DNA from: Bacteroidaceae bacterium | Lineage (GTDB): Bacteria; Bacteroidota; Bacteroidia; Bacteroidales; Bacteroidaceae | Direction: 5' to 3' | Length of the DNA stretch: 8,997 nt | NCBI GenBank assembly: GCA_016284115.1 | Contig: JAEEOD010000176.1 | Coordinates: 1-8,997 of the forward strand | Shown here: positions 1-6,406 of the stretch, piece after piece | Layout of the letters: the number at the start of each line of letters is the position of its first letter | Numbering within the stretch: the stretch's first letter is position 1 | Notes under the pieces: generated by a model | Told to the model about the DNA's origin: nothing | Database searches by the model: none | What the model saw: only the letters and a program-made list of their open reading frames with translations | Position numbers and translations under genes: made by a program

Positions 1-151
1 TATTTTTGTGACTCATAATCCTGAGATTGCACAATACAGCAGTCGTACCATTACCCTGCGAGATGGCAAGATCAAGGATGATGTTTTGAATAATAATATT
101 TTAAATGCAGCTGAGACATTGGCTTCATTGCCAATACCAGAAGATGTATAA
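1..151 (+). CDS. ABC transporter ATP-binding protein, 3' end only
   Basis: Only the last 49 codons are present, in the frame starting at base 2 and ending with TAA at 149-151. The visible start, FVTHNPEIAQYSSR, is the H-loop (switch) region of an ABC ATPase: the His after VT is the gamma-phosphate-sensing residue. It is followed by ITLRDGKI, the usual last strand of MacB/LolD-type nucleotide-binding domains. The Walker A, signature and Walker B motifs lie upstream of the window. The stop is 12 bases before the ATG of a MacB-type permease, so the two very probably form one operon and one exporter. By analogy with related operons, a periplasmic adaptor (HlyD/MacA type) and an outer-membrane TolC-like factor may lie upstream, but that is inference. 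The acidic tail after the domain shows nothing recognisable. Confidence 0.88.
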   Translation, partial: IFVTHNPEIAQYSSRTITLRDGKIKDDVLNNNILNAAETLASLPIPEDV

Positions 152-163
152 AACATAAGCATT

Positions 164-1384
164 ATGAATTACGCAAATCTTTTCAAAATAGCCTTGAAGG
201 CAATCTACAACAACAAGACTCGCTCTCTGCTTACCATGCTGGGTATCATCATCGGTATTGCATCAGTGATTGCCATGTTGGGATTCGGCCAAGGTACACA
301 GGAGCAGATCACCAGTCAGATTTCCTCTATGGGTTCTAATATGATTATGATCAACCCTGGAGGCGAGCGTAGAGCCGGACAACGTATGGATGCCAGCTCC
401 ATGCAAACCTTGAAGATGGAAGACTATGAGTCCATCCGTAACGAGTGTACCCATGTAACATATGTAAGTCCTAGCGTATCAAGCTCTGGCCAATTAGTGG
501 CAGGTAACAACAACTACCCTTCATCAGTTACAGGCTGTAGTGCCGACTACCTGCAAATACGCCAGTTGGAGATGGCTGAGGGTAATATGTTCACAGAACA
601 GGATGTTAAGACTTCTGCCAAGGTACTTGTATTAGGCAAGACCATCGTAGACAACCTCTTTCCTAATGAGAACCCGATTGGTAAAACTATCCGCGTGAAT
701 CAGATTCCGTTCAGAGTAGTAGGTGTATTGGAAAGCAAAGGTACAAACTCAATGGGTATGGATCAGGACGAAATTGTACTGGCACCATTCACCACTGTGA
801 TGAAGCGTATGCTTTCACAAAGTCATTTACAGGGTATTCAGTGTAGTGCTACCAGCGAGGCTGACACCCAGCTGGCTATGAACGAGATTGAGGATGTGCT
901 GCGTCGTAACCACCGTCTGAAGGATGGTGATGAAAATAACTTTACATTAAGCTCAATGGAGGAGATCATGAGCACCATCTCAACCGTAACTGGTATGATG
1001 ACCATGCTGTTGGCTGCCATTGCAGGTATTTCACTCGTGGTAGGCGGTATTGGTATCATGAACATTATGTATGTATCAGTTACAGAGCGTACTAAAGAAA
1101 TTGGTCTACGCATGTCAGTGGGTGCTCGTGGCATCGATATCCTGAGTCAGTTCCTGATTGAAGCAGTGTTGATATGCGTCACAGGTGGTATCATCGGAAT
1201 TATACTAGGCTATGGATTGGGAGCTTTGGTAGGCATGTTGTCCGACCAGGTATCTGTATCTATCTCAACAGGATCTGTGATATTATCGTTCAGCGTATGC
1301 GTCCTTATTGGCATGTTCTTTGGTTGGTATCCAGCAAAGAAAGCTGCAAACTTAGACCCTATCGAGGCTTTGAGATACGAATAA
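164..1384 (+). CDS. MacB/FtsX-type ABC transporter permease
   Basis: This 406-residue protein has the four-helix MacB layout. TM1 is near residues 21-41. A large extracytoplasmic MacB periplasmic core domain spans about 45-270. Three C-terminal helices lie near 278-303, 329-357 and 369-388 (FtsX domain). The segment after TM2, SVTERTKEIGLRMSVGA (305-321), is the conserved cytoplasmic coupling region that contacts the ATPase, and the protein ends with the usual LDPIEALRYE. E. coli MacB (about 650 aa) carries a fused N-terminal ATPase; here the ATPase is the separate upstream gene, as in SalY/YknZ-type systems. Such exporters are mechanotransmission pumps that move peptides, lipids or toxic compounds from the periplasm through a TolC-like channel. 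The substrate cannot be told from sequence. The ATG at 164 gives the complete basic N-terminus (KIALKAIYNNKTR) expected before TM1; no clear Shine-Dalgarno sequence is visible. Confidence 0.93.
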   Translation: MNYANLFKIALKAIYNNKTRSLLTMLGIIIGIASVIAMLGFGQGTQEQITSQISSMGSNMIMINPGGERRAGQRMDASSMQTLKMEDYESIRNECTHVTYVSPSVSSSGQLVAGNNNYPSSVTGCSADYLQIRQLEMAEGNMFTEQDVKTSAKVLVLGKTIVDNLFPNENPIGKTIRVNQIPFRVVGVLESKGTNSMGMDQDEIVLAPFTTVMKRMLSQSHLQGIQCSATSEADTQLAMNEIEDVLRRNHRLKDGDENNFTLSSMEEIMSTISTVTGMMTMLLAAIAGISLVVGGIGIMNIMYVSVTERTKEIGLRMSVGARGIDILSQFLIEAVLICVTGGIIGIILGYGLGALVGMLSDQVSVSISTGSVILSFSVCVLIGMFFGWYPAKKAANLDPIEALRYE

Positions 1385-1399
1385 TTCTTTGTATATTTG
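1369..1399 (+). promoter_or_regulatory. Bacteroidetes-type promoter of the histidine kinase gene
   Basis: TTTG (1369-1372), 19 bases, then TATATTTG (1392-1399) exactly fits the Bacteroidetes consensus TTTG-N19-21-TAnnTTTG. The -33 element lies inside the last codons of the permease gene, which stops at 1382-1384. The kinase ATG is only 7 bases past the -7 element, so transcription is predicted to begin almost at the start codon. Confidence 0.72.
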
Positions 1400-1406
1400 C
1401 ATCACT

Positions 1407-2486
1407 ATGCCAAAGATTGAGTTAAAAAAAAGGTGGATTATTCACATTGCGGTATGGGGCATCATTGGGGTGCTCCCATACGTTATGATGATACGTAGCG
1501 GTTTCAGTTTATCCTTTTCCAAATACCTGCTTTACGGTGGGTTCTGGTATGGTGTATGGATGCTGGTATTCTACATCAATTATCTTTGGTTAGTACCCAA
1601 TTTCCTGCTCAAACACAAGACGACTATCTATCTTTTTCTGAACATACTTGTCATTTTCGGTTTATCTATCAGCTATCATTGGTGGGGCGAGCACTGGTTT
1701 CGTTATTACGTAGAACGATTCCCCATAGAGTCTAATGAGGGTCCCGATCCTTGGAATATTGATTTCAGACCTCCCATCTGGATAGAGATTATACGTGATG
1801 CTTTCCCTTTGATCATCATTACCATTATCTCGTCTTTAATTAGGGTAAGTGAAGAATGGCGAAAATCAGAAACCTCACGCAAGGAGGCAGAAAAAGCTTT
1901 GACGGAATCAGAGTTGCAGAACCTTCGTAGTCAATTGAACCCTCACTTTCTGCTTAATACCTTAAATAATATATATGCTCTGATCGCCTTTGATACCGAC
2001 AAAGCGCAAGAATCTGTACAAGAGCTCAGTAAACTATTGCGTCATGTACTCTATGAAGACAAAGAGCAATTTACAGCCCTAAGCAAAGAGATGGAATTTA
2101 TCCAAAGCTATATCGAACTGATGCGCATCCGTCTCAGTAGCAATGTGACAGTAGTAACAGAATACGATCTCGACCCCAATAGTCAGACACCTATTGCACC
2201 ACTTATATTTATATCATTAGTGGAAAATGCATTCAAACATGGCATCTCTCCTACAGAGCCTAGTTTCATCAAGATTCGTTTTAGTGAGGTGCAAGACACC
2301 GTGCGTTGTCTTATCCAGAACAGCAACCATCGCAAGGTGGGATACGACAAGAGTGGCAGTGGTATTGGCTTGGAACAAGTGCAGAAACGCCTCGACCTTT
2401 CGTATCCCAATAAATACTCATGGCACTATGGCCTCAACAATGACGGCACAGAATATTCTTCTTCGTTAGAGATTAGGACAAATTGA
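1407..2486 (+). CDS. LytS/YehU-family membrane sensor histidine kinase
   Basis: From the ATG at 1407 this is 359 residues. The N-terminal half has four probable membrane helices, near residues 10-30, 40-64, 73-91 and 131-147. A Trp- and acid-rich loop (about 92-130) lies between the third and fourth. A short helical linker (148-170) leads to the His_kinase domain (PF06580 type). The H-box is LRSQLNPHFLLNTLNNI, with His180 as the likely phospho-acceptor. The N-box LVENAFKHGI has Asn274, and the G-box is GSGIGLEQVQKRL (316-328). The sensor lacks a PAS, GAF or recognisable 5TM-LYT domain, so the signal is unknown. A TTG at 1389 would add six residues (MYICIT), but it lies inside the promoter's -7 element, so 1407 is preferred. 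The gene is followed after 39 bases by a LytTR regulator, its natural partner. Confidence 0.93.
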   Translation: MPKIELKKRWIIHIAVWGIIGVLPYVMMIRSGFSLSFSKYLLYGGFWYGVWMLVFYINYLWLVPNFLLKHKTTIYLFLNILVIFGLSISYHWWGEHWFRYYVERFPIESNEGPDPWNIDFRPPIWIEIIRDAFPLIIITIISSLIRVSEEWRKSETSRKEAEKALTESELQNLRSQLNPHFLLNTLNNIYALIAFDTDKAQESVQELSKLLRHVLYEDKEQFTALSKEMEFIQSYIELMRIRLSSNVTVVTEYDLDPNSQTPIAPLIFISLVENAFKHGISPTEPSFIKIRFSEVQDTVRCLIQNSNHRKVGYDKSGSGIGLEQVQKRLDLSYPNKYSWHYGLNNDGTEYSSSLEIRTN

Positions 2487-2509
2487 GCTAGTATTTTCAA
2501 TAATTTTAT

Positions 2510-2517
2510 TACCTTTG
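2510..2517 (+). promoter_or_regulatory. candidate -7 element before the response regulator gene
   Basis: TACCTTTG matches the TAnnTTTG -7 consensus and ends 8 bases before the ATG at 2526. No TTTG lies at the right distance upstream; the nearest partial match, ATTG at 2482-2485, gives a 24-base spacer. The regulator could have a weak or activator-dependent promoter of its own, or simply be read through from the kinase gene. Confidence 0.45.
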
Positions 2518-2525
2518 CATCCATT

Positions 2526-3254
2526 ATGGCAAACATCAAATGTGCAGTGGTAGATGACGAGCCTTTGGCATTAGGGCTGATGGCAAGTTATGTCAAAAAG
2601 ACTCCCTTCCTGGAACTGGTGGGTGCCTATAGTAATGCCGTACAAGCCATGCAAGAGATGCACGACCATCCTGTTGATTTAGTATTTTTAGATATCCAGA
2701 TGCCTGAACTGAACGGATTGGATTACTCTCGCATGATACCTCCCCAAACACGTGTAGTATTCACCACTGCCTTCAATCAGTATGCCCTTGATGGCTACAA
2801 AGTCAATGCCCTCGACTATCTGCTCAAGCCCATCTCTTACCCCGATTTCCTACAAGCCGCCAACAAGGCACAGGAATGGTTCAAGTTGATAGAGCAAAGT
2901 CAGCAAACAGATAAGACCGAAAAGGCAGAAGAGATACAAAGCATCTTTGTCAAGAGCGAATATAAACTCATCCAAATCGAACTAAAAAAAATCCTATTTA
3001 TTGAAGGGCTGAAGGACTACGTGAAAATTTACGAAGAAAATTCTCCTAAGCCCATCATATCCCTCATGAGCATGAAATCACTTGAAGAAATGCTGCCAGC
3101 TGACAGGTTTTTGCGGGTACATCGTTCGTATATCGTTCAAAAAGAAAAAATTAGGGTTATCGAGCATAATCGTATAGTTTTCGGTAACACCTACATTCCC
3201 ATAGGTGATAGCTACAAACAGGCTTTCCAAGACTTTTTAAATAAACGTAGCTAA
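2526..3254 (+). CDS. LytTR-family response regulator
   Basis: This 242-residue protein has two parts. Residues 1-120 form a receiver domain with the acidic pocket Asp10/Asp11, the phospho-acceptor Asp56 in VFLDIQMP, the switch Thr80 in VVFTTAF and Lys101 in LLKPIS. Residues from about 143 to 240 form a LytTR DNA-binding domain, beginning IFVKSEYKLIQIEL and including ILFIEGLKDYVKIY and FLRVHRSYIV, the usual LytTR core strands. Such regulators bind paired direct repeats in promoters. The linker (120-142) is polar, with no extra domain. It lies 39 bases after the LytS-type kinase, which is the expected cognate kinase. Target genes are not evident; the upstream exporter and the pair itself are the obvious candidates. 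The ATG at 2526 gives a full-length receiver. There is no Shine-Dalgarno sequence, and the leader would be about 0-5 nt if the -7 element above is used. Confidence 0.95.
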   Translation: MANIKCAVVDDEPLALGLMASYVKKTPFLELVGAYSNAVQAMQEMHDHPVDLVFLDIQMPELNGLDYSRMIPPQTRVVFTTAFNQYALDGYKVNALDYLLKPISYPDFLQAANKAQEWFKLIEQSQQTDKTEKAEEIQSIFVKSEYKLIQIELKKILFIEGLKDYVKIYEENSPKPIISLMSMKSLEEMLPADRFLRVHRSYIVQKEKIRVIEHNRIVFGNTYIPIGDSYKQAFQDFLNKRS

Positions 3255-3277
3255 AGAAAAAAATCCCTCATTTTTAT

Positions 3278-3308
3278 TTTGTGGTTTGATACAAAAGGTA
3301 TATCTTTG
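3278..3308 (+). promoter_or_regulatory. Bacteroidetes-type promoter of the acyl-CoA synthetase gene
   Basis: TTTG (3278-3281), a 19-base spacer and TATCTTTG (3301-3308) form an exact match to TTTG-N19-TAnnTTTG. The predicted transcription start is near 3313-3315, giving a leader of about 27 nt before the ATG at 3341. An inverted repeat (3306-3332) overlaps the downstream edge. Confidence 0.75.
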
Positions 3309-3332
3309 CACAAAAATATAGAATTTGTGCAA
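3306..3332. promoter_or_regulatory. perfect 9-9-9 inverted repeat, candidate operator
   Basis: TTGCACAAA (3306-3314) and TTTGTGCAA (3324-3332) are exact reverse complements separated by 9 bases. The left arm starts inside the -7 element and covers the predicted transcription start, so a protein bound here should block RNA polymerase. Only part of the left arm would be transcribed, which favours a DNA operator over an RNA hairpin. The binding factor is unknown. Confidence 0.5.
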
Positions 3333-3340
3333 TTATTGAC

Positions 3341-4999
3341 ATGGAACAAAGCTTTTTGCAATTAATTGAAGACTCGATTAAAAAGAACTGGGACTTAGAC
3401 GCCCTTACCGATTATAATGGTGCGACCCTTCAATATAAAGATGTGGCGCGCAAGATTGAAAAAGTGCACATCTTCCTTGAAGAGGCTGGTGTAAAGAAAG
3501 GCGATAAGATTGCTATTTGCGGTAGAAACTCTTCACATTGGGGAGTGACCTATCTGGCCATTTTATCCTATGGAGCTATTGTAGTACCTATCCTCCATGA
3601 GTTTAAAGCCGACAACATTCACCACATCGTGAACCACTCCGATGCCCGAATGTTGTATGTAGGTGACAGAGTGTGGGAAGACCTCAATGAGCAAGAAATG
3701 CCTAAGTTGGAAGGTATTATTCTGATGACCGACTTCTCAGTTCTGGTGGCACGCAACAAGAAACTATTGCATGCACGCGAACATCTAAACGAAATCTTCG
3801 GTAAAAAATATCCTAAGAATTTCCGCCCTGAGCATGTACAGTATTATAAGGAACAAAGTCCTGACGAATTAGCTATGATCAACTACACATCGGGGACCAC
3901 TAGTTCTTCTAAAGGTGTGATGATTCCTTACCGTGCCTTATGGTCTAACATGGAGTTTGCTAAGAGTGTGCTCACTTTGATTCCTGGTGATAAAGTGGTA
4001 AGCATCTTACCTATGGCACATACCTTTGGTATGTCGTTTGAATTCCTGTACGAGTTCGTAGTCGGTTGCCATGTTTATTTCCTTACCCGCATTCCTTCTC
4101 CAAAGATTATAGCTCAGGCTTTTGCCGACGTAAAGCCTCGCATTGTTATCGCTGTACCTTTAGTTGTGGAGAAGATTATCAAGAAAAAGGTTTTGCCACA
4201 ATTAGAAAAGAATATCTGGGCGCAACTGATGCTCAACCTTCCGGTGCTGAGCGATATTGTGAAGAAACGTATCTATGACCAGGTTACGGCTGGCTTTGGC
4301 GGCAATTTCATAGAGGTTATCATGGGTGGTGCACCACTTAACAAAGAAGTGGAGTCGTTCCTACGTTCCATCAACTTTAGATACACTGTAGGCTATGGTA
4401 TGACTGAATGCGCTCCTATCATCTCTTATGAGGGATGGGATAAATATAAACCTTATTCATGTGGAAAAGCTGCTCCACGAATGGAAATTAAGATAGATTC
4501 TCCTGATCCACATAATATTCCTGGCGAGATTCTCACCAAGGGTATGAATGTGATGTTAGGCTATTATAAGAACGAGGAAGCTACGAAGGCTGCTCTTACT
4601 CCCGATGGTTGGTTGCATACAGGTGACTTAGGCGTATTGGATGAAGAGGGTAACCTTACTATTCGTGGTCGTTCTAAGAACATGATTCTTGGACCTGATG
4701 GTCAGAACATCTATCCTGAGGAGATTGAGAGCGAACTGGGCAGCATGCCATACGTGGCAGAGTCTATCGTCATCCAGCAGGAAGGCAAATTGGTGGGTTT
4801 GGTGTATCCAGATTTCGATCTTGCCAACAAGGAAGGCATTGTAAATGGAAAGATGGCTGCTGTAATGGAAGAAAATCGTGTCCAGTTGAACCAGAAGTTG
4901 CCTAATTATTGTCAAATCAACCGTATCAAGATTTTCTATGAGGAATTCGAGAAGACCCCAAAGAAATCTATCAAGCGATATCTCTACCAAAATGCATAA
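3341..4999 (+). CDS. AMP-forming long-chain acyl-CoA synthetase (fatty acid-CoA ligase)
   Basis: This 552-residue member of the ANL adenylating superfamily activates a carboxylic acid, most likely a long-chain fatty acid, with ATP and then CoA. The motifs appear in order. The ATP-binding loop is NYTSGTTSSSKGV (181-193). The A5 motif YGMTECAP is at 352-359. GWLHTGDLG (423-431) contains the ribose-binding Asp429. GRSKNMILGPDGQNIYPEEIE (443-463) spans the hinge and the start of the small C-terminal domain. The length is close to bacterial FadD-type enzymes. The C-terminal motif reads KTPKKSIKR (538-546); in an ungapped alignment with the usual TPxGKIxR, the catalytic lysine position is Ser543, flanked by lysines at 542 and 545. 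The gene stands alone: it has its own promoter 86 bases after the regulator gene and its own terminator. A role in membrane lipid synthesis or fatty acid recycling is inferred; the exact substrate is unknown. Confidence 0.9.
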   Translation: MEQSFLQLIEDSIKKNWDLDALTDYNGATLQYKDVARKIEKVHIFLEEAGVKKGDKIAICGRNSSHWGVTYLAILSYGAIVVPILHEFKADNIHHIVNHSDARMLYVGDRVWEDLNEQEMPKLEGIILMTDFSVLVARNKKLLHAREHLNEIFGKKYPKNFRPEHVQYYKEQSPDELAMINYTSGTTSSSKGVMIPYRALWSNMEFAKSVLTLIPGDKVVSILPMAHTFGMSFEFLYEFVVGCHVYFLTRIPSPKIIAQAFADVKPRIVIAVPLVVEKIIKKKVLPQLEKNIWAQLMLNLPVLSDIVKKRIYDQVTAGFGGNFIEVIMGGAPLNKEVESFLRSINFRYTVGYGMTECAPIISYEGWDKYKPYSCGKAAPRMEIKIDSPDPHNIPGEILTKGMNVMLGYYKNEEATKAALTPDGWLHTGDLGVLDEEGNLTIRGRSKNMILGPDGQNIYPEEIESELGSMPYVAESIVIQQEGKLVGLVYPDFDLANKEGIVNGKMAAVMEENRVQLNQKLPNYCQINRIKIFYEEFEKTPKKSIKRYLYQNA

Positions 5000-5004
5000 A
5001 TTGA

Positions 5005-5028
5005 AAAGGCTCCCGAGTGGGAGCCTTT
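5005..5028. terminator. bidirectional intrinsic terminator between convergent genes
   Basis: AAAGGCTCCC (5005-5014), the loop GAGT and GGGAGCCTTT (5019-5028) form a perfect 10-bp hairpin. It sits in the 33-base gap between the stops of the acyl-CoA synthetase (plus) and ugd (minus). T-rich tails follow on both strands: the plus strand reads on into TTTATTGTT and the minus strand into TTTTCAATTT. It should end both transcripts. Confidence 0.9.
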
Positions 5029-5032
5029 ATTG

Positions 5033-6280
5033 TTAATCTCTTCTGAAGATATCTCTCGTATATACCTTCTCCTGAACATCATCCAAGCATTTGTCATAGC
5101 GATTAGCAATGATCGCCTGACTCTGCCGTTTGAACTCATCCAAGTCATTCACAACACGACTACCAAAGAATGTAGTACCATCTGGTAACGAAGGTTCATA
5201 CACAATCACCACGGCACCTTTAGCCTTAATACGTTTCATGATGCCCTGAATACTGCTCTGACGGAAATTATCACTATTGCTCTTCATCGTGAGACGATAC
5301 ACACCAATCACACATTGCTTCTCCTCAGCAAGGTTATAATCACCACGGTTGTAATAATCATAGTAGCCAGCCATCCTCAGCACCCTATCAGCAATGAAAT
5401 CCTTACGCGTACGGTTGCTCTCCACAATCGCCTGTATCAATGTCTGAGGCACATCCGAATAATTCGCCAACAACTGCTTGGTGTCTTTTGGCAAGCAATA
5501 ACCGCCATATCCAAATGATGGGTTGTTGTAGTGATTACCTATGCGCGAATCCAAACATACACCATCGATAATGGATTGTGTGTTTAGACCCTTCATCTCA
5601 GCATAGGTATCCAACTCGTTGAAAAAGCTCACACGCAAAGCGAGATAGGTGTTGGCAAACAACTTAACAGCCTCAGCTTCAGTAAAGCCCATAAACAAAG
5701 TAGGTATATCCTGTTTCAAAGCGCCCTCTTGCAACAAATCGGCAAAGGTATGAGCAGCTTCCACCAAACGAGCATCTTGGAGGTCGGTACCCACAATAAT
5801 ACGACTTGGATAGAGATTGTCGTACAACGCCCTACTCTCGCGCAGAAATTCTGGAGAGAAAAGGATATTCTTACTGCCTGTACGTTGACGGATACTTTCA
5901 GTATAGCCCACTGGAATGGTAGATTTAATCACCATAATGGCATGGGGGTTCACTTTTAATACTAGTGATATCACTGTCTCTACAGCACTGGTATCAAAGA
6001 AGTTCTTCATGCTGTCATAGTTGGTAGGAGCAGCTATCACAACAAAGTCGACATCACGATAAGCCTCTTCAGCATCAAGCGTAGCCTTCAACTTCAAAGG
6101 CTTGGTAGCAAGAAACTCCTCTATCTCCTTATCTACAATAGGAGATTTTTTTGCATTGATCATTGCTACCTTTTCAGGTACAATATCTACTGCTGTCACC
6201 TCATGGCGTTGACTCAACAAAGTGGCAATGCTCAAGCCTACATAGCCTGTTCCTGCCACAGCTATCTTTACATCCTTCAT
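5033..6280 (-). CDS. ugd: UDP-glucose 6-dehydrogenase
   Basis: This 415-residue NAD-dependent enzyme oxidises UDP-glucose to UDP-glucuronate, a precursor of capsule, exopolysaccharide and LPS sugars. The N-terminal Rossmann domain has GTGYVG (10-15) and the acidic ribose-binding Asp32. SPEFLRE (142-148) and [14 protein letters not shown] (201-214, with Lys206 and Asn210) are the active-site segments. [15 protein letters not shown] (256-270) carries the catalytic thiol Cys262. The UDP-binding C-terminal domain includes [19 protein letters not shown] and ends YTRDIFRRD. It resembles the short E. coli-type Ugd (388 aa) along its whole length. The extra residues are mainly a Tyr-rich insertion at about 305-321, between the central helix and the C-terminal domain. 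There are no polysaccharide genes next to it, so it stands apart from a biosynthetic cluster. The ATG at 6280 gives the complete Rossmann start. Transcription is from the promoter at 6303-6333. Confidence 0.96.
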   Translation of the reverse strand: MKDVKIAVAGTGYVGLSIATLLSQRHEVTAVDIVPEKVAMINAKKSPIVDKEIEEFLATKPLKLKATLDAEEAYRDVDFVVIAAPTNYDSMKNFFDTSAVETVISLVLKVNPHAIMVIKSTIPVGYTESIRQRTGSKNILFSPEFLRESRALYDNLYPSRIIVGTDLQDARLVEAAHTFADLLQEGALKQDIPTLFMGFTEAEAVKLFANTYLALRVSFFNELDTYAEMKGLNTQSIIDGVCLDSRIGNHYNNPSFGYGGYCLPKDTKQLLANYSDVPQTLIQAIVESNRTRKDFIADRVLRMAGYYDYYNRGDYNLAEEKQCVIGVYRLTMKSNSDNFRQSSIQGIMKRIKAKGAVVIVYEPSLPDGTTFFGSRVVNDLDEFKRQSQAIIANRYDKCLDDVQEKVYTRDIFRRD

Positions 6281-6300
6281 AGCTCAGTTACATTTCTTGA

Positions 6301-6376
6301 TGCAAAGATAGTGCAAGTCGAATACAGAACAAAATAAGCCTGCATATTTTTTATAATGAGAATTAGCCTATCTTAT
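6301..6376 (-). repeat. 76-bp promoter repeat, copy A (ugd side)
   Basis: Read on the minus strand from 6376 to 6301, this aligns without gaps to the plus-strand sequence 7964-8039, with 66 of 76 positions identical. The identity includes a 25-base block (6336-6312) that spans most of the -33/-7 spacer. The copy stops matching right after TTTGCA, so the leader and coding sequence are not shared. It contains a near-perfect dyad, AAAATATGC / GCTTATTTT, with one mismatched pair, at 6350-6331. This dyad overlaps the -33 element. Confidence 0.85.
6303..6333 (-). promoter_or_regulatory. ugd promoter
   Basis: On the minus strand TTTG (6333-6330), 19 bases and TATCTTTG (6310-6303) exactly match the Bacteroidetes promoter consensus. 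The predicted leader is about 15-20 nt. An ATG immediately followed by TAA lies in it (6293-6288), just before the true ATG at 6280. The whole promoter is part of the 76-bp repeat shared with the GHL10 gene. Confidence 0.78.
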
Positions 6377-6399
6377 CCAAAGATCTATTTTTTATAATG
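6345..6399. repeat. pair of 14-bp direct repeats
   Basis: TATTTTTTATAATG occurs at 6345-6358 and again at 6386-6399, 41 bases apart, in the AT-rich gap between cstA and ugd. The first copy lies within the 76-bp promoter repeat. This could be a protein-binding pair or simple AT-rich coincidence. Confidence 0.5.
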
Positions 6400-6406
6400 C
6401 AAAACG

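Noticed and set aside
838..1134. 98-residue minus-strand open frame opposite the permease
   Set aside because: It is antisense to the second transmembrane and coupling region of the permease; no family resemblance or start signal.
1389..1406. Upstream TTG start adding six residues to the histidine kinase
   Set aside because: The TTG and the added codons coincide with the TATATTTG promoter element and the predicted transcription start, and the ATG at 1407 gives a normal N-terminus before the first helix.
3255..3277. Terminator after the response regulator gene
   Set aside because: The stretch is A- and T-rich but has no GC-containing stem; nothing supports an intrinsic terminator.
4628..4990. 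120-residue minus-strand open frame opposite the acyl-CoA synthetase
   Set aside because: It is antisense to the conserved C-terminal motifs of the synthetase, so its open length follows from the coding bias of that gene.
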